A stretch of DNA of 64,000 bases. Source: Streptomyces venezuelae. Lineage in GTDB: Bacteria; Actinomycetota; Actinomycetes; Streptomycetales; Streptomycetaceae. The stretch lies in the NCBI RefSeq assembly GCF_008642315.1, contig NZ_CP029192.1, positions 8,804,001-8,868,000 of the forward strand, in the 5' to 3' direction. The stretch's first letter is position 1, and the number at the start of each line of letters is the position of its first letter. This document shows, one piece after another, positions 1 to 7,603 of this stretch. Made by a program: the position numbers and the translations under genes. The notes beneath the pieces were generated by a model. It had not been told where the DNA came from. It did not search any database and was given only the letters and a program-made list of their open reading frames with translations.

Positions 1-2
1 CC

Positions 3-218
3 GACTTCTTCGTACTGCCGTTGGATCCCACAGCCCTGCGACTGCCGACCGTGCGCCCGAGATCCTTGACTCCCCGGCCCGCCGTCATGCCCCGCCGGAC
101 CCCATCCGGGGCCGCCGCCGACCTCTCGGCGGTACGCGATCGCGCGCTGGCCACCCTCCTTCCCACTCTGCTGTCCGCGCCCAGGCGCCCCGATCACGAC
201 CACAGGACATCGTCATGA
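3..218 (+). CDS. C-terminal end of an unidentified protein (partial)
   Basis: The frame is open from the left edge and closes with a TGA that overlaps the ATG of the GrpE-like gene (ATGA). That is the coupling expected if this is the last part of an upstream operon gene. The visible 71 residues are rich in Pro, Arg and Ala and show no motif I recognise. It may equally be non-coding leader with a fortuitous open frame. The overlap is the only argument for reality. Confidence 0.3.
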   Translation, partial: DFFVLPLDPTALRLPTVRPRSLTPRPAVMPRRTPSGAAADLSAVRDRALATLLPTLLSAPRRPDHDHRTSS

Positions 219-817
219 GTAGCCAGTCTGCAGGCCGAAAGAACAATCCGGGCGCGGCCGGAGCGGCGAAGAAGCCCACAGGGCGTACGCGCCGTAAGGA
301 AAAGCGTGAGTTCGTTGAAGAGATGAAGCTACGCACCCTCCGGCCAGAAGAACTGCTCCATCCGGCCCAGCTCTTGGCCCGATTCACGGAACGGGCCGAA
401 GCGCTGCTTGCACAACTTCCACAGGAGTCCCGGCCTGCGCCCGCAGCGGTCAGCACGGCGCTACGGCAGGGCGTGCTCGACGCATTCCGGACGCGGGATG
501 AACACATCGCGCGCCTGGTTGAAACCGACCTCCTCGCGAGCACGCCCGAGCGCGGGGCGAAAGCCATCCGCCGGGCGGTCCGGTCCTCGCTCGTCGACAT
601 GGGGGTCCGTGTGGTTGAGGAGGCTGACGAGCACGAACTTTTCGTCGTGGTCGAAGGCGAGGGCCGAGGCTTCGAGCTAGTTCGGCCGGCCTACGTGGAC
701 CAGGCGACCGGCAAGCTGCTGCTGGCCGGGCAGCTGCGCCGTATCCCGACGCCGAGCGACCTGTCGACGCAGGAGCAGGCCGAAGAGGCGGATGTGCCAG
801 GAGGCGGTGCCAAGTGA
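215..817 (+). CDS. GrpE-like nucleotide exchange factor, partner of the downstream Hsp70
   Basis: This 200-residue protein has a Lys/Arg-rich head (about 1-33), a helical middle (35-110) and a compact C-terminal segment (about 128-175) reading FELVRPAYVDQATGKLLLAG. That segment resembles the GrpE beta domain, where a Gly-rich turn is followed by 'LRPA.V'. The assignment is strengthened because the next gene is an Hsp70 and starts inside this gene's stop codon (GTGA at 814-817). GrpE proteins release ADP from Hsp70. The sequence is divergent, so it could be another kind of cofactor. The start ATG at 215 overlaps the upstream TGA and has only a weak AGGA upstream, consistent with translational coupling. 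Confidence 0.5.
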   Translation: MSSQSAGRKNNPGAAGAAKKPTGRTRRKEKREFVEEMKLRTLRPEELLHPAQLLARFTERAEALLAQLPQESRPAPAAVSTALRQGVLDAFRTRDEHIARLVETDLLASTPERGAKAIRRAVRSSLVDMGVRVVEEADEHELFVVVEGEGRGFELVRPAYVDQATGKLLLAGQLRRIPTPSDLSTQEQAEEADVPGGGAK

Positions 818-2865
818 CCGCGACAGGAATCGATTTCGGAACGACCAACTCGGTCGTGGCCCAGTGGCAGGGGGACGACGCCGAGGTCCTGCCACTCGAC
901 GCCCACCACATCGACGCCGACTGGCGCCACCCGGGGTTTGAGCAGCTCTTCCCCTCGGTCGTGGGGCTCAGCTCGCTGAGGCGTGGCCCTCTGTTCGGGT
1001 GGGAGGCGAAGCTCCGCTCGGAGGAAGCGGCGGAAGCCTGCAAGCGGCTCCTCAAGAGCGACGAGTACGTGACCGTCCAGGGCAGGCGCTTCGCGGCGAC
1101 CACCGTCGCGGCGGGTGTCTTCACCGCCATGCGCGATGGTGCCCAGCACAACCTCACCGATATTGATCGTGCCGTCATCACCGTGCCCGCCAACGCTACG
1201 GGAGCCGCCCGCTACCGCACCAGGGCTGCGGCGCGGTTCGCCGGCATCGAGGTTCAGGCTCTACTCAACGAACCCACCGCCGCTGCCATCTCGTACGTCC
1301 ACGACTTCCGTGAGGATTCGCAGATCTTGGTCTTCGATTGGGGCGGCGGAACTATAGACGTCACCGTGCTGGACTACGCGGACGGGTTCTTCGAGGAGCG
1401 CGCATCACGCGGAGTTTCAGAGCTCGGCGGCCTGGAAATAGATCGGCGGCTGCGCGATCTGATCCTCGAACGGGCACCCGCACGCAGGGCGTGGACTCCG
1501 GCGCAGGAAAGGCAGTTCCGGCTTGACGTGGAACGGAACAAGATCCTTCTCTCTTCCCAGACGAGCGTGACAGTGATCACCCCGGACGGGATCGGCGTCG
1601 AGATCTACCAGGGCGAGCTGGAGGAGGCGATTGGCGACCTGGTCGACCGCGCACTCGCGCCGGTGGAACAGTGCCTGAGAGACCTGCACATGGCGCCACT
1701 CGACGTGGACGAGATCCTCATGATCGGCGGTACGAGCCAGATCCCCAGTGTGCGGGCCGCAGTGGCCGAGGCACTGCAGACAGAGCCCGTGCCCACTGAG
1801 CTGTGTGATCCGATGACGGCGGTGGCGCGCGGTGCGTCCATCGCGGCGGCGGTGCTCGCTGGCGAGACCGAGGGAGTCATTCAGGTGGCCACCAGTCACG
1901 CGCTCGGCACCATGGTCAAGGACTCCTCGGGACGGAAGCGGTTCAGCCAGATCATCCCGAGGAACTCGCCGCTGCCCTGGAAGGAACGCAAGAGCTACAC
2001 ACCGCACAAGGACCACGCGCGGAAGCTGTCAGTGGAGATCTGGGAGGGGGACCCGGACAAGGAGCTCGCCCACAGGGACAACGTGCAGCTCACCGAGCTC
2101 ACCCTCACGTACCCCACTGCGCGGGTCCGCGACGAATCCCGCTTCAACCTGGAGTACACGTACGACTCCAACGGTCTGCTCCATGTCAAGGCCACCCTGG
2201 AGCACACCGGGGACGTGGTGGTCGACCAGGAGGTCGAGAGCTTCGGGTCAGGTGGCCCCACGCCCGAGGTCCGCGCAGAGCTGGACCGGCTGATGAAGGC
2301 CAATTCGGGCCCCGCCTTTCTGGGGACGGCTCCTTCGGCTAACGGCGCTCGCCCCGTGCCCGTGCCTCCGAAGGCGCGGCCAATGACGGTCGACGGAAGC
2401 CCTCACGCCTTGGTGGTGGACGGTTCCAACCTTGCCTGGATCGGTCGTTCTCCGGTTCGCCCGGGTGTCTACGAGGATGGCGATCATCCGAGTTTCAGGC
2501 AGCTTCAGGACGCACGGGCCGCCTTGGCGAAGAAGTACCCCGCGGCCGAGATCCACGTCGTGGTCGACGCCAGCTTCAGGCACAAGGTGGCTGAGGTAGA
2601 GCGGAAAGCAGTAGAGGCTGCGCTCAGCAAGGGCGACATCATCCAGCCGCCGGCCGGTACTGAAGGCAAGGGGGATGCCCTCGTGGCGGCCATTGCAGAC
2701 GACTCCGGGGCGATGGTTGTGACGAACGACAACTTCGCGGAACTGCAAAGTCGCTACTCGTGGCTTCGGGAGAAGGGACGCGTTCTGGGGGCGACCCGGT
2801 CCAAGGGGGGCTGGTACTTCACCGACCGAATCTGCGTGGCGCCGCGCGGAGCGTACCGCGGCTGA
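814..2865 (+). CDS. Hsp70-family ATPase fused to a NYN/Zc3h12a-type ribonuclease domain
   Basis: This 683-residue protein starts at a GTG overlapping the previous stop. Residues 5-15 carry the Hsp70 phosphate-1 loop (GIDFGTTNSVV). A second phosphate loop (FDWGGGTIDVTVLDY) lies near 173-187 and the adenosine motif (MIGGTSQIPS) near 302. A shortened beta-rich substrate-binding region follows to about 500, then a Pro/Ala linker. From about 528 a PIN-like fold begins: VVDGSN with Asp536, VVVDASF with Asp585, GKGDALV with Asp621 and TNDNF with Asp639, the acidic set of Zc3h12a-type (NYN superfamily) RNases. DnaK normally ends in a helical lid; here an RNase replaces it. The fusion suggests that chaperone ATPase or client binding controls RNA cleavage. 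Substrate and trigger are unknown. A strong hairpin follows the stop. Confidence 0.85.
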   Translation: MTATGIDFGTTNSVVAQWQGDDAEVLPLDAHHIDADWRHPGFEQLFPSVVGLSSLRRGPLFGWEAKLRSEEAAEACKRLLKSDEYVTVQGRRFAATTVAAGVFTAMRDGAQHNLTDIDRAVITVPANATGAARYRTRAAARFAGIEVQALLNEPTAAAISYVHDFREDSQILVFDWGGGTIDVTVLDYADGFFEERASRGVSELGGLEIDRRLRDLILERAPARRAWTPAQERQFRLDVERNKILLSSQTSVTVITPDGIGVEIYQGELEEAIGDLVDRALAPVEQCLRDLHMAPLDVDEILMIGGTSQIPSVRAAVAEALQTEPVPTELCDPMTAVARGASIAAAVLAGETEGVIQVATSHALGTMVKDSSGRKRFSQIIPRNSPLPWKERKSYTPHKDHARKLSVEIWEGDPDKELAHRDNVQLTELTLTYPTARVRDESRFNLEYTYDSNGLLHVKATLEHTGDVVVDQEVESFGSGGPTPEVRAELDRLMKANSGPAFLGTAPSANGARPVPVPPKARPMTVDGSPHALVVDGSNLAWIGRSPVRPGVYEDGDHPSFRQLQDARAALAKKYPAAEIHVVVDASFRHKVAEVERKAVEAALSKGDIIQPPAGTEGKGDALVAAIADDSGAMVVTNDNFAELQSRYSWLREKGRVLGATRSKGGWYFTDRICVAPRGAYRG

Positions 2866-2880
2866 TCTGTGTTCCTGGCG

Positions 2881-2927
2881 GCTCCACCCGGTACTCGCGC
2901 ACGCGTTGCGCGAGTACCGGGTGGAGC
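2881..2927 (+). terminator. Perfect 21-bp-stem hairpin terminator
   Basis: A 21-bp perfect inverted repeat with a 5-base CGCGT loop begins 16 bases after the Hsp70-NYN stop. There is no U-tract, which is normal for Streptomyces hairpin terminators. It probably ends the GrpE/Hsp70 operon. Confidence 0.85.
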
Positions 2928-3449
2928 GTCGATCTGGTGTGCTATCAGTACTTCGGCGACGACCCTTTTGGGCGCATGCTCCGTGCATGGCCGCGCGCAG
3001 GACCACCGTGCCGGGGCGGCACCAACCGCGGTATCCCACCGGCAGCATCGCTGTGTGAGATGGACACATGGCTGAGCTCGGGGTGCCGGCTCGCCGAGGG
3101 GCGGGGCAGTGGTTGTGAGACCGTCGGAGGGTGAGGAGTTGCGAGCGTGAATCGAGGTGTGCGCCAGTGCGGACGTTGTGGTCCTGGGGTGCTTTAGGGC
3201 TGGGATGCCCAGGCGACTGTGTGGCCTCGGCGTGAACGCCGGCGCGTGAGCCGTGACCGGATTCCGGCTTTGGGTGCCGCGCCGATGGAAGAACGGTCGG
3301 CAGGTTGAACGATCCGATATGGGTTCGTATCTGTTCGGAAATGGCTACTGGAGCGGAGACGCCTTTGCAACACGTTTGCCGTCAGCTGAAGGTGAAGACA
3401 TCGGGCTCCTCTCGCGCATCGAGCGGGGCGCCAGAAGCTAGGAAGCAGA
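2928..3449. other. Non-coding stretch
   Basis: No supported gene. The only structure noticed is one copy (3377-3394) of an 18-bp sequence repeated directly at 3731-3748, on the far side of the IS701 relic. Confidence 0.4.
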
Positions 3450-3710
3450 TCTGGCGCGACGAAGTGAACCGTGTCCGGGCGAAATTGGCGTTTCGTCGAT
3501 GACGTGTTCGCCACCGTGCCGCGCACAGACCGGCGGGCCAAGAGCGACTGCTACCTGCGAGGTTTGATGCTGGACGGACGCCGCAAGTCCATCCAGGCCA
3601 TGGCGTCGCGCTGCCGGAGGGCAACGAGCAGAACCTGCAGCAGTTCGTGAACCAGTCCACCTGGGACCCGCTGCCGGTGCGCCGATGCATCGCTGAGCGG
3701 ATGCCACATC
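3450..3710 (+). pseudogene. IS701-family transposase, N-terminal fragment
   Basis: Translation in two frames gives FVDDVFATVPRTDRRAKS, then CYLRGLMLDGRRKSIQAM, then NLQQFVNQSTWDPLPVRRCI. This is the conserved N-terminal run of Streptomyces IS701-family DDE transposases. A frameshift near 3610 and the loss of everything after 'AERM' show that it is dead. A C-terminal fragment of the same family lies at about 17880-18356, but the two need not come from one copy. Confidence 0.7.
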
Positions 3711-3719
3711 TTGTTTCCA

Positions 3720-4434
3720 CGGGAGTCTCCTGCCGTCAGCTGAAGGTGCCCGAAATCCATACCGCACTGGCCAATACCATCCAGCCGTGGAGGATCGAAA
3801 TCCTCGACGGCATCCTTTGGGACGACGGCAAACCCCTGGACGAGTGGGCCAAGAAACTCAAAGAAGTTTGGACCAACCTGGCCACCCAGTCCCACTTCCA
3901 GCAGGACCCTGCACAGGCTCGTGCCGCGCACCTGGCCTCCCGCGCGGTGCGCGCCATCCTCCTGTATGGCATCGGCTCCTTCGCCCAACGCCCCCGCATG
4001 GTCACCGGCACCACCCCCCCGCACCCTGGAACGCGAGGTGCCCGCAGACGACGAAATCGTCGACTTCGACGCCGAGCAGATCACCTGGCAGAAGCCCACC
4101 GGATTTGCCCACGGCCCCAGCGCCCACCCCGAATGGGCTGCTGCCATCTGGTCCGGGGCACGCGCCGCCCTGCTCAGCCAGCGCCACCGCGAACATGGCA
4201 CCTACGCCTGAGCGCTGCACACACCACCGGGCAGTGCTGTCGCCTTCCGCACGGATGCCCTCTATCTGACCGGCGCCCACGACTGGCCTTACCAGCACCA
4301 GCCCAGCGACTACCTTCTGAAATGGCACTTCACCGGCCCTCTGCCCGCACCCACCAGCGAAGAACAGCTCCTGGCCTGCGCGATGCCAGACGCGCCGCCC
4401 TCACCCAGACCACCACGGGGACCTGATACCAGCG
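3720..4434 (+). pseudogene. Unidentified protein, broken by at least two frameshifts
   Basis: Coding-quality sequence runs from about 3750 (TIQPWRIEILDGILWDDGKP) to a C-run at 4010-4020, where the frame moves to one reading LEREVPADDEIVDFDAEQI. It shifts again near 4212 to one reading AFRTDALYLTGAHDWPYQHQ, and ends in an Ala/Arg-rich tail near 4426. Spliced together, the pieces would make a protein of about 230 residues. I do not recognise the family. The 'AFRTDALYLT' stretch recalls replication-type proteins, but that is only an impression. A second broken gene follows in the same orientation. Confidence 0.4.
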
Positions 4435-4469
4435 AGCAACCGCCGCTGCCCCGGCGCCCGCCCGGCGCC

Positions 4470-5130
4470 GGAGCTCAACGAGGCCGCCCAACTCGCCGAC
4501 CAGCTCCGGGAGGTCGGCTACACCAAACGTGACATCGCTCGCATCATCAACCGCGATGCCTCCCTGGTCTCCCAGTTCTACACAAAACACAAGGGAGCCG
4601 CCTTCGTCCATGCCCTGCCCGCCGCCACCACCGGCGGCATCACCGAGGTGTCCGAACTCGCGGCCCTGGCCCCCCCACGTCAACCCGCTGCACCACCGCC
4701 TCCGGCGCCCGCGCCCGGGTACGTGCCAAAGCCGTCCTGATCACCCCACCGGCACCGGCCGCGTCGCCGTCCAGGCCATCGCCTCCGGCTCCACCCGGCT
4801 GCCCTCCTGATCGCAGAAGCCGCCCGACAGAACCTGAAGTTGGCCTTCACCGTCCGCCTGGCCAAGATCGGCTACGTGCACCCCTCCGGCAGTCGCACCG
4901 ACTCACCCGGCATCCGCCGCGACGTCATCCAACGGACCGACCACACCGAGGAACGCTCTTACGGATCGGCCACCACCGGCGGCTTCGACGCCACCGACTT
5001 CGCCCGGCAGGTGGATGCATCGGGCGGCGATGTCACTGCAGCCGTACACCAGTGGCTCGTGGAGAGCGGCCGCATCCACTCGGGCGCCCACATCACCAAC
5101 CTTGAAGTGCGCACCTGGGGCTCACGCTGA
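4470..5130 (+). pseudogene. Unidentified HTH protein, frameshifted
   Basis: A reading frame with no start codon (4470-4740) encodes an apparent helix-turn-helix, GYTKRDIARIINRDASLVSQ, followed by TTGGITEVSELAALA. After a frame change within the C-run near 4670, homology-like sequence resumes as 4840-5130 (FTVRLAKIGYVHPSGSRTDS ... ITNLEVRTWGSR). The two parts look like one original protein of about 210 residues. A DNA-binding role is inferred from the HTH only. The arrangement of a larger gene followed by a small HTH protein could be a replication or telomere pair from a linear replicon, but I cannot support that from sequence. Confidence 0.35.
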
Positions 5131-5502
5131 CCTCCGTCGGTGCGTCGGGTCCTGCTACTGCCCCGCATCGTGGGCTTCATGGGATGGCAGTACGCGGGGT
5201 CCCTGCGCCACGTCCAGAATTGGCCAACTCGCCGCGCGAGCTGTAGGAGTGCTGACTGGCATGTGTGGGGTGCCGCACGACGGCCCGCTCCTCGTCCTCA
5301 CCGGCGTGGCCTGGTGAGACGTTCGCATTTGGAACGCTGTTGTCCTGTTCGCAGCGTGATGCCTGGGTTGCGCGGCTTGGTTGGGCAGGATCTCAGCCAC
5401 ACCGTGGACCCGGCCCCGTGCCAGGGAAACCCCTCGTGAAAACATCTGCACCGTAGGTAGCGTGTACAGCTCAGAATCCCCATACCTCCTAGGAGTTCAG
5501 AC
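5131..5502. other. Intergenic stretch before the RHS operon
   Basis: No supported gene. Its 3' end contains the AGGAG ribosome-binding site (5491-5495) of the lipoprotein gene, embedded in a small CTCCTAGGAG palindrome. The operon promoter must lie in this interval, but no convincing -35/-10 pair was found. Confidence 0.4.
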
Positions 5503-6147
5503 GTGACTCGCCGTTTCCTGTCCGTTGCGGTCGCCATCACCGCAAGTACCGCGCTGCTGCTGACCGGCTGCAGCTCGGGCGGCAGTGACGACGACGCGCC
5601 CGACAAGATCAAAGGCTCCGGGGCAGACACGGACAGTTCAGCGTCTGCCGGCCCATCGGCGAAGCCGGGCGGAGCCATGCGACCGGACATCACGCTGCCC
5701 AAGTCCGTCCAAGTCACCTTCGAGGGCTGGACGAACAGCGACCCGAAGCTGCAGGCCATCCTGGACGACGGCAAGGAGCGCCTCCGTGCCTCCTACGCCG
5801 CGATCATCAACAAAGACCCGCAGGACGATGCCTTCACCTTCTACAGCGAGAGCGACGCGCTGCGCACCGGCACCGAGTGGGTCAAGGGGTTCACGGACAA
5901 GAACCTCGTCCTGATCGGTAAGGGCCGGGTCTTCCAGCCGCAGCCCCGCATCAGCCCAGACGGTTCCGGCACGCTTTTCTACTGCGTGGACGAGGGCAAG
6001 GGATCCACCAAGGACACCAAGACCGGCAAGGTCACCGCCACCCCCGCGGATGACGCCCTCGTGCTCTACCGCACCAAGCTGCGCAAGACGAAGGAAGGCG
6101 TCTGGAAGACCACGATGGTCCAGACGGAGCGAGGAGCCTGCAAGTGA
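5503..6147 (+). CDS. Lipoprotein of the RHS operon
   Basis: This 214-residue protein starts at GTG 5503, with AGGAG seven bases upstream. It has a classic lipoprotein signal peptide: MTRRFL, a hydrophobic core, and the lipobox LLTG-Cys at about residue 23. A Ser/Asp-rich linker (25-55) is followed by a globular domain of about 150 residues that I do not recognise; it contains FTFYSESDALRTGTEWVKGF. The gene overlaps the next by GTGA and lies upstream of the WXG-like and RHS genes. It is probably a membrane-anchored accessory of the RHS toxin's export or assembly, inferred from context only. Confidence 0.8.
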   Translation: MTRRFLSVAVAITASTALLLTGCSSGGSDDDAPDKIKGSGADTDSSASAGPSAKPGGAMRPDITLPKSVQVTFEGWTNSDPKLQAILDDGKERLRASYAAIINKDPQDDAFTFYSESDALRTGTEWVKGFTDKNLVLIGKGRVFQPQPRISPDGSGTLFYCVDEGKGSTKDTKTGKVTATPADDALVLYRTKLRKTKEGVWKTTMVQTERGACK

Positions 6148-7220
6148 GGAAGCCGCTCCCTCGCGCAGTGACGCTCACCGCAGCGTCCCTGGTGGTCACG
6201 CTGCTGACCCCATCGGCCGCCTTCGCCTGGGGAACGGACCCTGGTGAGGCTGCCAAACCGCCCGCCGAGGACAGCGCCAAGGGCACGGCTAGCGGACCGG
6301 AATTGGGGGCCGAGGTCACCCGCACCCGCATCGTCGTCACACAGCCCGGCGGTGGCACGACCAAGCCGTCCGCCGGCAGCCTGGCCGCTGTCGACCCGAA
6401 CTGGAAACCGCCGGCCTGCTGGTACGAACCACTCGCCACACCACAGCAGCTCAAGGACGCGACGGAGAAGATGAACAAGGGCGACCTGTTCTCCGTGAAC
6501 TTCGGTCGCCGCTGGGGCAAGGACCTCCTTGTCGACGCGTTCGACAAGGGCGATGCGACCTTCACAGACACCCCGACCAAGAACTACAACGTCGGCAAGA
6601 AGGGCATGTTCTGGCGTGCGGTTGCCCGCCAGGACCGCGCGAACGACCCCGAAAGCCTGGACTGCTCAAAGAACTTGTTCTGGCAGAAGGCCGGCACCGT
6701 CCCCGACGATCCGAATGCCCCCACTCCTGAAGTACTCGCGGCCTACGCCTACGACAAGATCCGGGTCCCGGACACCAAAGTGGAGCTCAAGCCGCAGGGC
6801 AAGTCGACGGTCAACCTGCCCACCTGGGTGTGGCTGGACAAGGCCGTCTTCAAAGACGTCACGGTACGCGCCTCGCTGCCCCACACCGGTCTGTACGCGG
6901 TGACGACCGCGAAACCGGTGGCCCTGCACCTGGACCCGGGCACTGGCGACGCGCAGACCTTCCCTGCCTCCGGCGACTGCCCGGTCAACGAGGACGGCTC
7001 CATCGGCACTCCCTACACCAAGGGCGCCTCCCAGGAGAACCCGCCGTGCGGCCTCGCCTACCTCCGCGCCACGAGCGGGGAGCCCTACCAGCTCAAGGCT
7101 TCCGTCACCTGGGAGATCTCCTGGGAGGGCACAGGCAAAGCCAAGGGTGACCTGCCCAACGGCACCTTCGAGACCACTCAGGACATCAAAGTCCAGGAAA
7201 TCCAGTCCATCAACCGCTGA
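6144..7220 (+). CDS. Secreted protein of the RHS operon
   Basis: This 358-residue protein starts at the GTG that overlaps the lipoprotein stop. A Sec signal peptide is clear (RKPLPRAVTLTAASLVVTLL, ending TPSAAFA at about residue 28). The mature part has no transmembrane segment and includes NPPCGLAYLRATSGEPYQLK and a C-terminal region typical of secreted beta-rich proteins. I do not recognise the family. Tight coupling to a lipoprotein and placement ahead of a WXG-like gene suggest an extracytoplasmic partner for the toxin, for example in passage through the wall. The spacing to the next gene (64 bases) is larger than elsewhere in the operon. Confidence 0.8.
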   Translation: MRKPLPRAVTLTAASLVVTLLTPSAAFAWGTDPGEAAKPPAEDSAKGTASGPELGAEVTRTRIVVTQPGGGTTKPSAGSLAAVDPNWKPPACWYEPLATPQQLKDATEKMNKGDLFSVNFGRRWGKDLLVDAFDKGDATFTDTPTKNYNVGKKGMFWRAVARQDRANDPESLDCSKNLFWQKAGTVPDDPNAPTPEVLAAYAYDKIRVPDTKVELKPQGKSTVNLPTWVWLDKAVFKDVTVRASLPHTGLYAVTTAKPVALHLDPGTGDAQTFPASGDCPVNEDGSIGTPYTKGASQENPPCGLAYLRATSGEPYQLKASVTWEISWEGTGKAKGDLPNGTFETTQDIKVQEIQSINR

Positions 7221-7284
7221 CCACGGCTGTCGGCCAGCCACCACAGCACACGCACAACCATCTCAACCACGGGGGCGGACACGT

Positions 7285-7596
7285 ATGTCGGACCTGAAGA
7301 AGGACGCGGAAGCCCTGCACAAGGCGGCTTCCGCGCTGGGCAAGGCGGAGGACCACACCCGCAAGCCGCTGCACGACTTCAAGGCCGCTTCGCACGATCT
7401 GTCCGCATTCGGGGTGCTGGGCTCTCTGATGAGTGCCAAGGACGACATCCAGGACGGCATGGACACCATCGCCAATCTCACCAAGCACCTGCACAAGGAG
7501 TGGGAGGCCGAGGCGAAGTTCATGGACGATGTCTCCGACGCCTTCGACCTATTGGACGTCCTGCTGACGGCTGCGGCTCGCGCCAAGAAGGGCTGA
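7285..7596 (+). CDS. WXG100-like small helical protein
   Basis: Start ATG 7285 was chosen because GGGGGCGGA precedes it; longer in-frame starts run back into the previous gene. The 103 residues are almost entirely helical (MSDLKKDAEALHKAASALGK ...) with a break near GVLGSLMSAKDD, matching the helix-turn-helix hairpin of small WXG100/ESX-type secretion partners, although the W-X-G triad itself is not evident. It lies seven bases before an RHS protein that carries a WEG motif. It is best read as a co-secreted or chaperone partner of the RHS toxin. Confidence 0.6.
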   Translation: MSDLKKDAEALHKAASALGKAEDHTRKPLHDFKAASHDLSAFGVLGSLMSAKDDIQDGMDTIANLTKHLHKEWEAEAKFMDDVSDAFDLLDVLLTAAARAKKG

Positions 7597-7603
7597 GCCG
7601 TAC

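Noticed and set aside
2881..2927. tRNA or structured RNA gene
   Set aside because: It is a single perfect stem-loop without cloverleaf arms, right after a stop codon. No tRNA, tmRNA or rRNA signature was seen anywhere.
3720..5130. Linear-replicon telomere genes (tap/tpg or tac/tpc pair)
   Set aside because: The order of a larger gene followed by a small HTH gene is suggestive, but no sequence match could be confirmed and both genes are broken.
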